In this document: positions 1 to 7,345 of the stretch, piece after piece | Position numbering within the stretch: position 1 is the stretch's first letter | Layout of the letters: each line of letters begins with the position of its first letter | Assembly: GCA_029865285.1 (NCBI GenBank) | Contig: JAOUHE010000002.1 | Location: 1-30,930, forward strand | Length of the DNA stretch: 30,930 nt | Reading direction: 5' to 3' | Origin: Chloroflexota bacterium | Lineage (GTDB): Bacteria; Chloroflexota; Limnocylindria; QHBO01 | Made by a program: the position numbers and the translations under genes | The notes under the pieces: model-generated | The model's database searches: none | Told to the model about the DNA's origin: nothing | Seen by the model: only the letters and a program-made list of their open reading frames with translations

Positions 1-94
1 ACGCCAACGACGCCTGCGCCTCTACGCCGAGTGCGGCTTCGAGGTGGACATGCGCTCGGCCGCCTATCGCAAGCCGCTGGAAGTCACCCGATGA
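1..94 (+). CDS. GNAT-family N-acetyltransferase, C-terminal fragment (5' end outside window)
   Basis: Reading from base 2, the frame gives 30 residues ending LYAECGFEVDMRSAAYRKPL-EVTR and a TGA at 92-94. The tail closely matches the C-terminus of the next gene (VYESCGFKVARRGRVYRKPL), so this is the end of a paralogous GNAT acetyltransferase. The Y-E/A-x-C-G-F segment is the usual GNAT end region. The stop overlaps the start of the next gene as ATGA (91-94), so the two are probably translated together. The substrate is unknown. Confidence 0.8.
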   Translation, partial: RQRRLRLYAECGFEVDMRSAAYRKPLEVTR

Positions 95-1110
95 CCACCG
101 TCGATCCCGTTGAGGCCGGGTTCCCGACCATGGCGGGAGTCATCTTCCGGCGGCTGAACCGCCCGACAGATGACGGCGTCGTCTCGGGCCTGCTGAACGC
201 CGCACTGGTCGCCGACGAGCTGCCGCACCGCATCTCCGCGGCTCAGATCGCGTCGTGGCTGGACCACCCATCGCGGATGGACCCCGCCAAGGACTGGCTC
301 ATGGCCGAGGCCGACGGCAAGCTCATCGGCTACTGCGAGGGAGGGTGGGAGCAGGACAACGATGGCGGACGGAACTACGGCGTCTGGGGTCAGGTCGACC
401 CGAGTTGGCGGCGCCGAGGCCTGGGCACGCTGCTCCTGCACTGGATCGAGGCGCGGCAGCGCACGGTCGCCGCATCCCACCCGCCCGAGGTGGAGAAGCG
501 GTTCGAGAGCTGGACACACGAAGCGGAGATCGGCCGCCTGGCACTCCTGGAATCGAACGGTTACACGGTTGCCCGCTACGAGTTCGAGATGGAGCGCGAC
601 CACCTCGACGACATCCCGGACTTTCCGTTTCCCGATGACGTGGAGCTCCGTCCGGCCACCGAGGAGCACCTCCGCGCCAACTTCGACCTCGAGGTCGCGG
701 TATTTCGCGACCACTGGGGCGCGATCGACGACAGCGATGCGGCCTTCCAGCGGATGCGGACCGATCCCCGCAGGAATCCAGCCCTGTGGGTGGTGGCGTG
801 GCACGGCGACCAGATCGTGGCGCAGTCGCTGAACCGGATCGATCCGGACGCGAATACCGACCTCGGCCTGCGGCGTGGCTGGGTCAACTCGGTCGGCGTG
901 CACCGTGAATGGCGCAGGCGGGGGCTCGGGCGGGCGATCGTGGCGGCGAGCCTGCGCGTGCTGCGCGACGCCGGGATGACCAGCGCCGCCCTTGGGGTGG
1001 ATGCCGAGAATCCCCACGGTGCGCTCGGGGTATACGAGTCGTGCGGGTTCAAGGTCGCGCGCCGAGGTCGGGTCTACCGCAAGCCGCTCGAGTGGTCGGA
1101 ACCGGGCTAG
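91..1110 (+). CDS. Tandem two-domain GNAT N-acetyltransferase
   Basis: This 339-residue protein has two GNAT folds in series, a layout typical of acetyl-CoA dependent N-acetyltransferases of the mycothiol synthase (MshD)-like group. The first domain has an acetyl-CoA loop around residues 106-121 (VDPSWRRRGLGTLLLHW) and the second around 270-285 (VNSVGVHREWRRRGLGRAIV), followed by the end motif ENPHGALGVYESCGF. I chose the ATG at 91 because it overlaps the stop of the upstream paralogue as ATGA; a frame extension back to 31 would read through that gene. An ATG at 130 is a less likely alternative. The gene converges on the glycosyltransferase gene and both stops lie in one CTAG (1107-1110). The acceptor substrate cannot be told from sequence. 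Confidence 0.88.
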   Translation: MTTVDPVEAGFPTMAGVIFRRLNRPTDDGVVSGLLNAALVADELPHRISAAQIASWLDHPSRMDPAKDWLMAEADGKLIGYCEGGWEQDNDGGRNYGVWGQVDPSWRRRGLGTLLLHWIEARQRTVAASHPPEVEKRFESWTHEAEIGRLALLESNGYTVARYEFEMERDHLDDIPDFPFPDDVELRPATEEHLRANFDLEVAVFRDHWGAIDDSDAAFQRMRTDPRRNPALWVVAWHGDQIVAQSLNRIDPDANTDLGLRRGWVNSVGVHREWRRRGLGRAIVAASLRVLRDAGMTSAALGVDAENPHGALGVYESCGFKVARRGRVYRKPLEWSEPG

Positions 1111-2252
1111 CGGGGCTCGACCAGGCCCGCGGCGAGCGCCCGGTCGCGCGACGTGCGATAGAACTCGACGATCTGCTCGGTCACCCGGTCCCACGAGTAC
1201 TCCGGAGCCCGCTCCCGGCCGGCCTCGCCCATCCGATGGCGCAGATCCGCGTCCGATGCAAGTCCGTACAGCGCGGCCGCGAGGGCCCGGTGGTTGCGCG
1301 GCTCGACCAGCAGGCCCTGGACGCCTCGCTGGACCACGTTCTTGTAGCCGTGGATGTCCGATGCCACGATCGGCACGCCCGCAGCCATCGCTTCCAGCAG
1401 CACGATGCCAAAGCTCTCCTGTCCTGTCGCCGGGGCGCAGAAGATGTCCGCGCTGGCGAAGTAGCGCGCCTTCGCGTCGTCGGGGACGCGTCCCAGGAAC
1501 TCGACGTCGCGGATCTGGCGCAGCCCGACATAGCGGCGGTACTCACGCTGCTTCGGGCCGCTGCCGATGATCAGCAGTCGCGCGTCGACGTGCCGCTTGC
1601 GCAGCCGGTGATACGCCTTGAGCAGATGGATGAGCCCCTTGCGCTCCTCGAAGCGCCCGACGAAGAGGATGTTGACCGTGCCATCGCGCAGCTCCTCGAA
1701 TGGTTCGGCCTGGGCGAATCGGTCCAGGTCGACCCCGTTGGGGATGATCTGGTAGTCACCGGGGAAGTAGCGGCTGGAGAAGTGCCGCGCCGCGCCGCTC
1801 ACCGCGATGCGGCCGTGGAGCTTGGCGGCCAGGTGGCCGGCAAAGCGCTTCCCGACCCAGTACGACGGAGAGAAGCCGCCGAACGCGTGGAAGGTCGCGA
1901 CGTTGACCGTGTTCGACTGGTCGAGAACGGTCGGCGACAGGAACGGAACGAACGGCTCGTGGAAATGGAGCACGTCGAATCGATGCTCGGCGAGCAGGTC
2001 CCGCGCCCTCTGCTTGAATCGCCAGCTGAGCGTGACGCGCCCCATGCTGCCGTTGGCAGGGAAGGCGTAGCCGGTCCCGAGCCGGATGACGTGGCCTTCG
2101 TCGGCCCGCTCTTTGCCGTACTTGCTGGTGATGATCCACACGTCATGGCCCATCCGCAGCATGGCGTCGTACGTGTGTCGAACGTGCTCGTTGACACCAC
2201 CCGGATGGGGGTATCCGTACGGACTGACGATCCCGATCTTCATGGGCGTCAT
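1107..2252 (-). CDS. pimA: PimA-like GT4 glycosyltransferase (phosphatidylinositol mannosyltransferase family)
   Basis: A GT-B fold, GT4-family glycosyltransferase of 381 residues. The N-terminus MKIGIVSPYGYPHPGGVNEH matches the PimA pattern (PY...PGGV), followed by FDVLHFHEPF and VATFHAF. The C-terminal domain has the sugar-nucleotide block ESFGIVLLEAMAAGVPIVAS with the E-x7-E signature, and a GRFEERKG loop. PimA transfers mannose from GDP-mannose to the inositol of PI on the inner membrane face. That role fits the operon, which also encodes inositol-phosphate synthesis, a CDP-alcohol transferase and acyltransferases. The start is set at the ATG at 2252 because it overlaps the PHP stop as ATGA and has GGGGGA six bases upstream. 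ATGs at 2258 and 2243 are also possible. It is the last gene of the operon. The exact sugar and acceptor are inferred. Confidence 0.85.
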   Translation of the reverse strand: MTPMKIGIVSPYGYPHPGGVNEHVRHTYDAMLRMGHDVWIITSKYGKERADEGHVIRLGTGYAFPANGSMGRVTLSWRFKQRARDLLAEHRFDVLHFHEPFVPFLSPTVLDQSNTVNVATFHAFGGFSPSYWVGKRFAGHLAAKLHGRIAVSGAARHFSSRYFPGDYQIIPNGVDLDRFAQAEPFEELRDGTVNILFVGRFEERKGLIHLLKAYHRLRKRHVDARLLIIGSGPKQREYRRYVGLRQIRDVEFLGRVPDDAKARYFASADIFCAPATGQESFGIVLLEAMAAGVPIVASDIHGYKNVVQRGVQGLLVEPRNHRALAAALYGLASDADLRHRMGEAGRERAPEYSWDRVTEQIVEFYRTSRDRALAAGLVEPR

Positions 2253-3013
2253 CGCCATTCCCCCGACGGGCGGAGTGCGTGGCGCACGTGACGCGCCTTC
2301 GCGATCAGTTGCCGGCCATAGACCGTCACGTTGTGCCAGTGCGTCCAGTAGGCCCCGCCGGGCTCCGTCGTCTTGTCGGCGACGGCGGCCCGATAGTCGT
2401 CGGCGCTGACGCCGCGGAACCAGGTCCAGCCGCTGCCGACCCCCTCGAGAACGTGTGCGTCGGAGTTCCCGAGCGGCGCCAGCTCGAGCAGCTCCTCGTT
2501 GACCCTTCGCCGCCGACCGCGCCGAATGCGTCCTGCTGCACTCGGGTTCATCAGCTCGATGGCGTCGAGGTGGTGATCCGGATCAGCGTCGTGATGGAGC
2601 CGTACCAGGCTGCGGTGCCCGAGACTGGGAGTGAGGGGCGCCATGGGGTGTGCGGCCACGGCGATCCCGCCCTGAGCGTGAATCCGCTCGATCGTCTCCT
2701 CGAGCGGACGGAGTGCCGGGATGCGCGTGGTCAGGAAGAGCCCGAGGAGATGCCCGCGGCGCGTGGTGATCTCCTCCCCGACGACCACGTCGAAGTGGTA
2801 GTCACCGGCCTCGACGATCTCTCGCGCCCGCAGCGCCCCGTCGATGCGCTCGTGATCGGTGATCGCGACCAGGTCGAGGGTCGTGTTCCGCTCCACGTGG
2901 TCAAGGAGGTCGCCGACGCCCATCGTGCCGTCAGAGTAGAGCGTGTGCAGATGCATGTCCGCGCGTCCGCGTGCATCGCCGCCGCGCGGCGCGCGCTGCC
3001 TTCCGGCGCTCAT
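2249..3013 (-). CDS. PHP-domain phosphoesterase
   Basis: This 254-residue protein belongs to the polymerase and histidinol phosphatase (PHP) superfamily of metal-dependent phosphoesterases. The metal ligands are visible in order: H21-L-H23 with D28 (DMHLHTLYSDG), ITDH at 51-54, E80 (VVVGEEI), H88, H122 (AVAAHPM) and the terminal NSDAHV at 183-188. The family includes histidinol-phosphate phosphatase and nucleotide or nucleic-acid phosphoesterases. Its place between lipid acyltransferases and a PimA-like enzyme, with ATGA overlaps on both sides (2249-2252, 3010-3013), suggests a lipid-pathway substrate such as phosphatidylinositol phosphate. That is inference. Gln/Arg-rich residues 1-19 look like an unstructured lead-in. 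Confidence 0.87.
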   Translation of the reverse strand: MSAGRQRAPRGGDARGRADMHLHTLYSDGTMGVGDLLDHVERNTTLDLVAITDHERIDGALRAREIVEAGDYHFDVVVGEEITTRRGHLLGLFLTTRIPALRPLEETIERIHAQGGIAVAAHPMAPLTPSLGHRSLVRLHHDADPDHHLDAIELMNPSAAGRIRRGRRRRVNEELLELAPLGNSDAHVLEGVGSGWTWFRGVSADDYRAAVADKTTEPGGAYWTHWHNVTVYGRQLIAKARHVRHALRPSGEWR

Positions 3014-3909
3014 GCCGCGTCCCTTTCGGGAAGATCAGGCCAGAGCGGCTGGAAGGTCGCCCACCACTGCTCGGGCATGGGCTCGATCGCCTCTTCGAAG
3101 CGTCGCGCCATGGCATCAGTGAGGGCGGCCACGTCCTGCTGTCGGTCTCCGGTCAGCGGAGCCTCGACCGGCCAGGCGTGGCCTCGGAACCGCTCCGGCC
3201 CGACGCGCCAGCAGGCAGCCGCCACGAGCGGTCGACCGGTCAGCAGCGCGAGTGCGGCAGGGCCGGTTGGCAGCGTGGTCGAGTGGCCGAACAGCGTGGC
3301 CGGCAGCCCGTTCCCGCCGAGATCGCGGTCGCCGGCGAGCGCCACCATGGTGCCAGCGCGCAGTGCGGCGATCATCGGCCGGCGGGACTTCTCGACCGGG
3401 ACCAGCGTGACCCCGCGTCCCGTTGCGCGCCGGGCCAGCATGAATTCGTAAACCTCGCGAGGCTTCAGGACCTCCATCGGCACGACCGCATGGATCCCGT
3501 TCGCCGCCAGGAAGGTGCCGTACGGCTCGAAGTTGCCGAAGTGGATGGTCACGACCACCGCTCCCTCGCGCAGGATCGGCCCCCAGTGGTCCCAGTCGTC
3601 GGCGATGACCATGCGACCGATCCGTTCGACGGAGTAGTGCGGGATGCGCAGTACTTCGAGGTAGTAGCGGGCGTGCGCCACGAATGCGTCCCGTGCCAGA
3701 CGCCGCAGGGCGCGCTCGTCGGTTGGCCGCCCTGTCGCCGCGGAGACACGCGCCAGTTGGGCGGTGACCAGCGCCCGGCGCTCATGAGCGAATCGATGCC
3801 AGGCTCGTCCCACGAGGTCGGCCAGTGCGTACGCCACCGGGCGGGGCAGCGAGATGGCGACGAGATCGGCGGCACGCAGGGCGAGCCGAAGCAAGGCCCC
3901 GCGCATCAC
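3010..3909 (-). CDS. LpxL/PatA-type lysophospholipid acyltransferase 1
   Basis: A 299-residue member of the HtrB/LpxL and PatA lysophospholipid acyltransferase superfamily. The catalytic HX4E motif is TIHFGNFEP (H123, E128). Later conserved blocks are ALAGDRDL, LPTGPAALALLTGRPLV and the end pattern EQWWATFQPLWP. The N-terminus is hydrophobic and probably associates with the inner membrane. In actinomycetes PatA acylates phosphatidylinositol mannosides, and its gene lies between pgsA and pimA as here. The start is GTG 3909, which overlaps the previous stop as GTGA; ATG 3906 is the very next codon and equally usable. The donor and acceptor are inferred from context. Confidence 0.88.
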   Translation of the reverse strand: MMRGALLRLALRAADLVAISLPRPVAYALADLVGRAWHRFAHERRALVTAQLARVSAATGRPTDERALRRLARDAFVAHARYYLEVLRIPHYSVERIGRMVIADDWDHWGPILREGAVVVTIHFGNFEPYGTFLAANGIHAVVPMEVLKPREVYEFMLARRATGRGVTLVPVEKSRRPMIAALRAGTMVALAGDRDLGGNGLPATLFGHSTTLPTGPAALALLTGRPLVAAACWRVGPERFRGHAWPVEAPLTGDRQQDVAALTDAMARRFEEAIEPMPEQWWATFQPLWPDLPERDAA

Positions 3910-4958
3910 GACGGCCGCTTCGTCCAGTCCTCGCCGCGACGCGCCATCTCGAGCGCGGCTCGAGCAGCGGCTCGGTCAGCGTCGGTACCTGGCCAGATCG
4001 GCCGGAACATGTACCACTGCCCGGGGTCTGCCGCGATGACCCCGCCCAGCGCATCGGCCAGGGCCTGGGTAGCCCGATAGATCTCGGCCGGCTCATCACT
4101 GGCCGCGCGGATCAGCGGCAGGCCGCGCGTGCGGAATGAATCGTCGGCCTGGCGGCTGCAGGCGACCGGCAGCATCGGTGCTCCGGAGCGTGCGGAGAGC
4201 GCCGCCGGCCCGGAGGGGAAGGTGGTCGCCTCGCCGAGGAACTCGACCGGGACGTCGCCGGCCCGATACCCGCCGTCACAGAAGAGGACCAGATTCTCGC
4301 CGTTCCGCAGTGCACGGATCAGGCCACGCAGCTTGCGCCAGCCGATCAGCGTCAGGCCGTGTCGTGCTCGGATCTTGACCAGGTGGTCGTAGAGGCGGCC
4401 ATAGGTCGTGTCATCGGCGACAACGTGGAGCCCGTAGCCGTGCCGATGAAGCGCCGGGGCGATGAGGTCCATGCCGCCCACGTGTACGGTGCACAACAGG
4501 ACGCCGCGGTCATCCGCACGCGCCTCGCGCAGCAGCTCGAGGTTGTCGATCTGCACGAGCTGCTCGACATCCTCCTCCTGCAGATCGGCCAGCCGCATCA
4601 TGTCCACCAGGTACTTGGCGTAGTTGCGGAACGCTCGCCGGGCGGCCCTGCGAACGCGCCGATGATCAGGCGGCAGGCCGGCGGCGCGGGCGAGGTTCTC
4701 GCCGACCACGGCACGCTTCCCCGCGGACATGTCGTACGCGGCATTCCCGGCGGCCGCGGCGATGCGCAGCACCACTGTCCTCGGCAGCAGGTTGATGATG
4801 CGCTCGGCGACCCGGTATGCCGCGTAGGTCAGCAACTCTCGCCGCCGCTCCGACGTGGAGGCGGACGATCCGCGGGCGGCGGTCTGCGGCGGAGAGCCTG
4901 TCGGCTGGTCGACCGCGGGGGACGAGGCTGTCACCGTCTCGCCGGGAACCGTGTTCAA
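3906..4958 (-). CDS. LpxL/PatA-type lysophospholipid acyltransferase 2 (TTG start)
   Basis: A 350-residue paralogue of the downstream acyltransferase. The catalytic HX4D is VHVGGMD (H159, D164). Supporting blocks are VLFCDGGYRAG, FPSGPAALSARSGAPMLPVA and the end GQWYMFRPIWP. It carries an extra Ser/Thr/Pro-rich leader of about 35 residues before the fold begins near residue 37. I accept the TTG at 4958 because it forms a TTGA overlap with the ino1 stop, the same junction type used throughout this operon; a GTG at 4934 is the alternative. Having both an HX4D and an HX4E enzyme suggests two successive acylations, or one enzyme for PI assembly and one for the mannoside. This is inference. Confidence 0.87.
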   Translation of the reverse strand: MNTVPGETVTASSPAVDQPTGSPPQTAARGSSASTSERRRELLTYAAYRVAERIINLLPRTVVLRIAAAAGNAAYDMSAGKRAVVGENLARAAGLPPDHRRVRRAARRAFRNYAKYLVDMMRLADLQEEDVEQLVQIDNLELLREARADDRGVLLCTVHVGGMDLIAPALHRHGYGLHVVADDTTYGRLYDHLVKIRARHGLTLIGWRKLRGLIRALRNGENLVLFCDGGYRAGDVPVEFLGEATTFPSGPAALSARSGAPMLPVACSRQADDSFRTRGLPLIRAASDEPAEIYRATQALADALGGVIAADPGQWYMFRPIWPGTDADRAAARAALEMARRGEDWTKRPS

Positions 4959-6163
4959 CCGGCGCCGGCCGCGGCCTTCGACCTGCTCACCGGGGCCTTG
5001 CGCAGGGTGGCCTTCGGGAGCGTCTCGGTCCCGACCAGCGTCTCGTTGTCCTCGCCGCGGATGAACGCCTCCACCCGCTCGCGGGCGACATCGTCATGGA
5101 TCTGCCGCGGCGGGCTCTTCATGAAGTAGGCCGAAGGCGCGACCAGCGTGCCGGCCAGCCCGCGATCGAGGCCGAGCCGCAGGCAGCGAATCGCATCGGT
5201 GATCACGCCCGCGCTGTTCGGGGAGTCCCAGACCTCAAGCTTGAGCTCCAGGTTGAGCGGAACATCGCCGTAGGTGGTCCCCTCCATTCGGATGTGGCAC
5301 CACTTGCGGTCCTGGAGCCAGGGCACGTAGTCCGATGGGCCGACGTGCACATTGTCAGCGCCGATCTCGTAGTCGAGCATCGACGTGACCGCGTTGGTCT
5401 TGCTGATCTTCTTGGACTCGAGCCGTTCGCGCTCGAGCATGTTCAGGAAGTCGGTGTTGCCCCCGAAGTTCAGCTGGTAGGTGCGATCGATGCGCACGCC
5501 GCGGTCCATGAAGAGGCGGGTCAGGACCCGGTGAGTGATCGTGGCGCCGACCTGGCTCTTGATGTCGTCACCGATGACCGGCAGGCCGCGCTCGGCGAAG
5601 CGCCGCTGCCAGTACGGCTCGCGACCGATGAAGACCGGGATCGCGTTGATGAAGCCGACGCCGGCCTGGAGGGCCTGCTCGACGTACCACTTGGTCGCCT
5701 CTTCGCTGCCGACCGGCAGGTAGGAGACCATTACGTCGACCTTGCGCTCCTTCAGGATGCCGACCACATCGGCCGTCGGGCCGGGCGCCTTCTCGATTAC
5801 CTGCGACAGATACTTGCCGAGGCCGTCATGCGTCATCCCGCGGTCGACGGTCACGCCGGTGTGCGGCACGTCGGAGAACTTGAAGGTGTTGTTCTGCCCG
5901 GCGAATATCGCCTCGGACAGAGCCCTGCCGACCTTGGTCTTGTCTATGTCGAAGGCGGCCACGAACTCGATGTCGCGGATGTGATACCCGCCCAGATCGA
6001 CGTGCATCAGCCCGGGGATCAGATCGCCCGGACTGGCATTCTCGTAGTACTGCCGCCCCTGGACGAGGGACGAGGCGCAGTTCCCGACGCCGACGATGGC
6101 GACGCGGATCTTGCCGTCCGCCGGTCGGTGTCCGTTGGTCGATCCCTTGCCGTTGGTTGCCAC
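4955..6163 (-). CDS. ino1: Inositol-3-phosphate synthase
   Basis: A 402-residue enzyme of the prokaryotic inositol-1-phosphate (1L-myo-inositol-3-phosphate) synthase family. It converts glucose 6-phosphate to inositol 3-phosphate with bound NAD+. The NAD-binding loop is VGVGNCASSL (residues 24-33), followed by FDIDKTKVG (71-79). The active-site region shows GDDIKSQVGAT (198-208, with K202), NFGGNTDFLNM (232-242) and SKKISKT. The length matches actinobacterial and archaeal enzymes rather than the longer eukaryotic form. The start is GTG 6163, with AAGGGAG about 11 bases upstream, five bases after the pgsA-like gene. It supplies the head group for the adjacent CDP-alcohol phosphatidyltransferase. 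The Lys/Ala tail after residue 385 is probably disordered. Confidence 0.95.
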   Translation of the reverse strand: MATNGKGSTNGHRPADGKIRVAIVGVGNCASSLVQGRQYYENASPGDLIPGLMHVDLGGYHIRDIEFVAAFDIDKTKVGRALSEAIFAGQNNTFKFSDVPHTGVTVDRGMTHDGLGKYLSQVIEKAPGPTADVVGILKERKVDVMVSYLPVGSEEATKWYVEQALQAGVGFINAIPVFIGREPYWQRRFAERGLPVIGDDIKSQVGATITHRVLTRLFMDRGVRIDRTYQLNFGGNTDFLNMLERERLESKKISKTNAVTSMLDYEIGADNVHVGPSDYVPWLQDRKWCHIRMEGTTYGDVPLNLELKLEVWDSPNSAGVITDAIRCLRLGLDRGLAGTLVAPSAYFMKSPPRQIHDDVARERVEAFIRGEDNETLVGTETLPKATLRKAPVSRSKAAAGAG

Positions 6164-6168
6164 GCTGT

Positions 6169-6861
6169 CTAGTTCTCCCTTGTCGTGTCGCCGGCGCCAG
6201 CTGCGAGCGCCTGCTCGTCGAACTGTCGCCAGACATGCCAGATGCGTTGGACCGTCGTCGCCGCCGAAAGGACGGCGATGATGCCGATCGCCACGATGAG
6301 CCCGATGTCCAGGCCGAGGCCAGCGAGGGCGATCCCCGCCACGATCAGGACCAGCCGCTCCGTTCGTGGGGCGAGTCCCACCGATGCAGTCAGCCCGATC
6401 CCTTCGGCCTTGGCCCGCGTATAGCTGACCATGAAGGATCCCGCGAGCGCCGCCAGCGTCAACAGGACGGGGCCGACCGGGTCGGCCGCAGCGCCCAGGT
6501 AGTACGCAACGATCCCGCCGTAAAGGGTAGCCTCGGCGGCCCGATCGAGCGTCGAGTCGAGGAAGTTGCCGAAGGCGTTGGCGCCCCCGGTCGCGCGGGC
6601 CAGGGCCCCATCGACTGCATCGAGCAGCGAGCCGACCACCAGGATCGCGGCACCTGCGAGCAGATGTCCGGCCGCGACCAGCCCCGCGGCCACGACGACC
6701 AAGATGAACCCGGTAACGGTCACCTTGTTCGGCGTGATTCCCAGCCGGACAGCCAGGCGAACAATGGGAGCCAGCGCCGCCCGCCCGGCCTCCTTGATGC
6801 GGCTGGAGAGGAGAGAGTCGCCGCGGCGGAGGTCCCGCGTCTGGGGATGGCTAGCCGACAT
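6169..6861 (-). CDS. pgsA: CDP-alcohol phosphatidyltransferase (probable phosphatidylinositol-phosphate synthase)
   Basis: A 230-residue integral membrane protein with the complete CDP-alcohol phosphotransferase signature: D81-x2-D84-G85-x2-A88-R89-x8-G98-x3-D102-x3-D106. About six hydrophobic helices are visible. Family members move a phosphatidyl group from CDP-diacylglycerol to an alcohol. Being directly upstream of ino1 and near pimA and patA homologues, its likely acceptor is inositol phosphate, as in actinobacterial PIP synthase, giving phosphatidylinositol phosphate. A phosphatidylglycerol-phosphate synthase role cannot be excluded from sequence alone. The ATG at 6861 overlaps the end of the arsR-like gene by 11 bases. 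The pgsA-patA-pimA order resembles the mycobacterial PIM cluster. Confidence 0.88.
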   Translation of the reverse strand: MSASHPQTRDLRRGDSLLSSRIKEAGRAALAPIVRLAVRLGITPNKVTVTGFILVVVAAGLVAAGHLLAGAAILVVGSLLDAVDGALARATGGANAFGNFLDSTLDRAAEATLYGGIVAYYLGAAADPVGPVLLTLAALAGSFMVSYTRAKAEGIGLTASVGLAPRTERLVLIVAGIALAGLGLDIGLIVAIGIIAVLSAATTVQRIWHVWRQFDEQALAAGAGDTTREN

Positions 6862-7213
6862 CGCGCACCTCGGCCGTCGACGGGCTGCGTGCCACGCCGA
6901 TCCCGGAGGTGCCGCCGATCAGGCGCGCCTCGATCTCGTGCAACTCCCCGAATGTCGCGGCCTGCAGACGGCAGATCCTCTCGCGGCCCTGGCGTCGCGT
7001 CTCGACCAAGCCAGCCAGGCGCAGGATGCGCAGATGCCAGCTGATGAGCGGCTGCGAGAGAACCACGCGGGCGGACAGCTCATTGACCGGCATCGGTCCG
7101 AGCTCGGCGAGCAGGCTGATCACCCGGAGCCGCGTCTCGTCGCCCAGGGCGCGGTACAGCGTGCGCATGCGGCGCAGGTCGCGCTCGGCATTGGTCTCTG
7201 GCGAGAGCGTCAT
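6851..7213 (-). CDS. ArsR/SmtB-family winged-helix regulator
   Basis: This 120-residue regulator has the ArsR winged helix-turn-helix: YRALGDETRLRVISLL, then the recognition helix SARVVLSQPLISWHLRILR, then the wing VETRRQGRERICRL. It has only one Cys and no ELCVCDL-type metal site, so it is probably not an arsenic or thiol-metal sensor of the classical sort. It is the first gene of the lipid operon and overlaps the next gene by 11 bases. A dyad TATCAA-N7-TTGATA lies 15 bases upstream of its start, suggesting autoregulation of the whole PI operon. The signal it senses is unknown. The C-terminal 25 residues look disordered. Confidence 0.9.
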   Translation of the reverse strand: MTLSPETNAERDLRRMRTLYRALGDETRLRVISLLAELGPMPVNELSARVVLSQPLISWHLRILRLAGLVETRRQGRERICRLQAATFGELHEIEARLIGGTSGIGVARSPSTAEVRDVG

Positions 7214-7228
7214 CTTCTAGTGCTTCTT

Positions 7229-7262
7229 TATCAAATACGGATTGATATAAGCGGACGCTTAT
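7229..7262. promoter_or_regulatory. Two nested dyads in the arsR/ABC divergent intergenic region
   Basis: This AT-rich island (7214-7345 is the divergent spacer) holds TATCAA at 7229-7234 facing TTGATA at 7242-7247 with a 7-base gap. Immediately overlapping it is ATAAGCG-GA-CGCTTAT at 7247-7262. Interrupted dyads of this size are typical ArsR-family operators, so the adjacent ArsR-like protein probably binds one or both. AT-rich hexamers such as TATGAT (7260-7265, + strand) could be -10 elements, but I cannot assign a -35 with confidence. Either transcription unit could be controlled. Confidence 0.5.
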
Positions 7263-7345
7263 GATAGGAACAGAACCCCGGAGCCGTCAAGGGGGGTGAT
7301 AGACTGGCCGCCCAGTCGGCCCTGCGGCGACCGAGGAGGTGCCAC

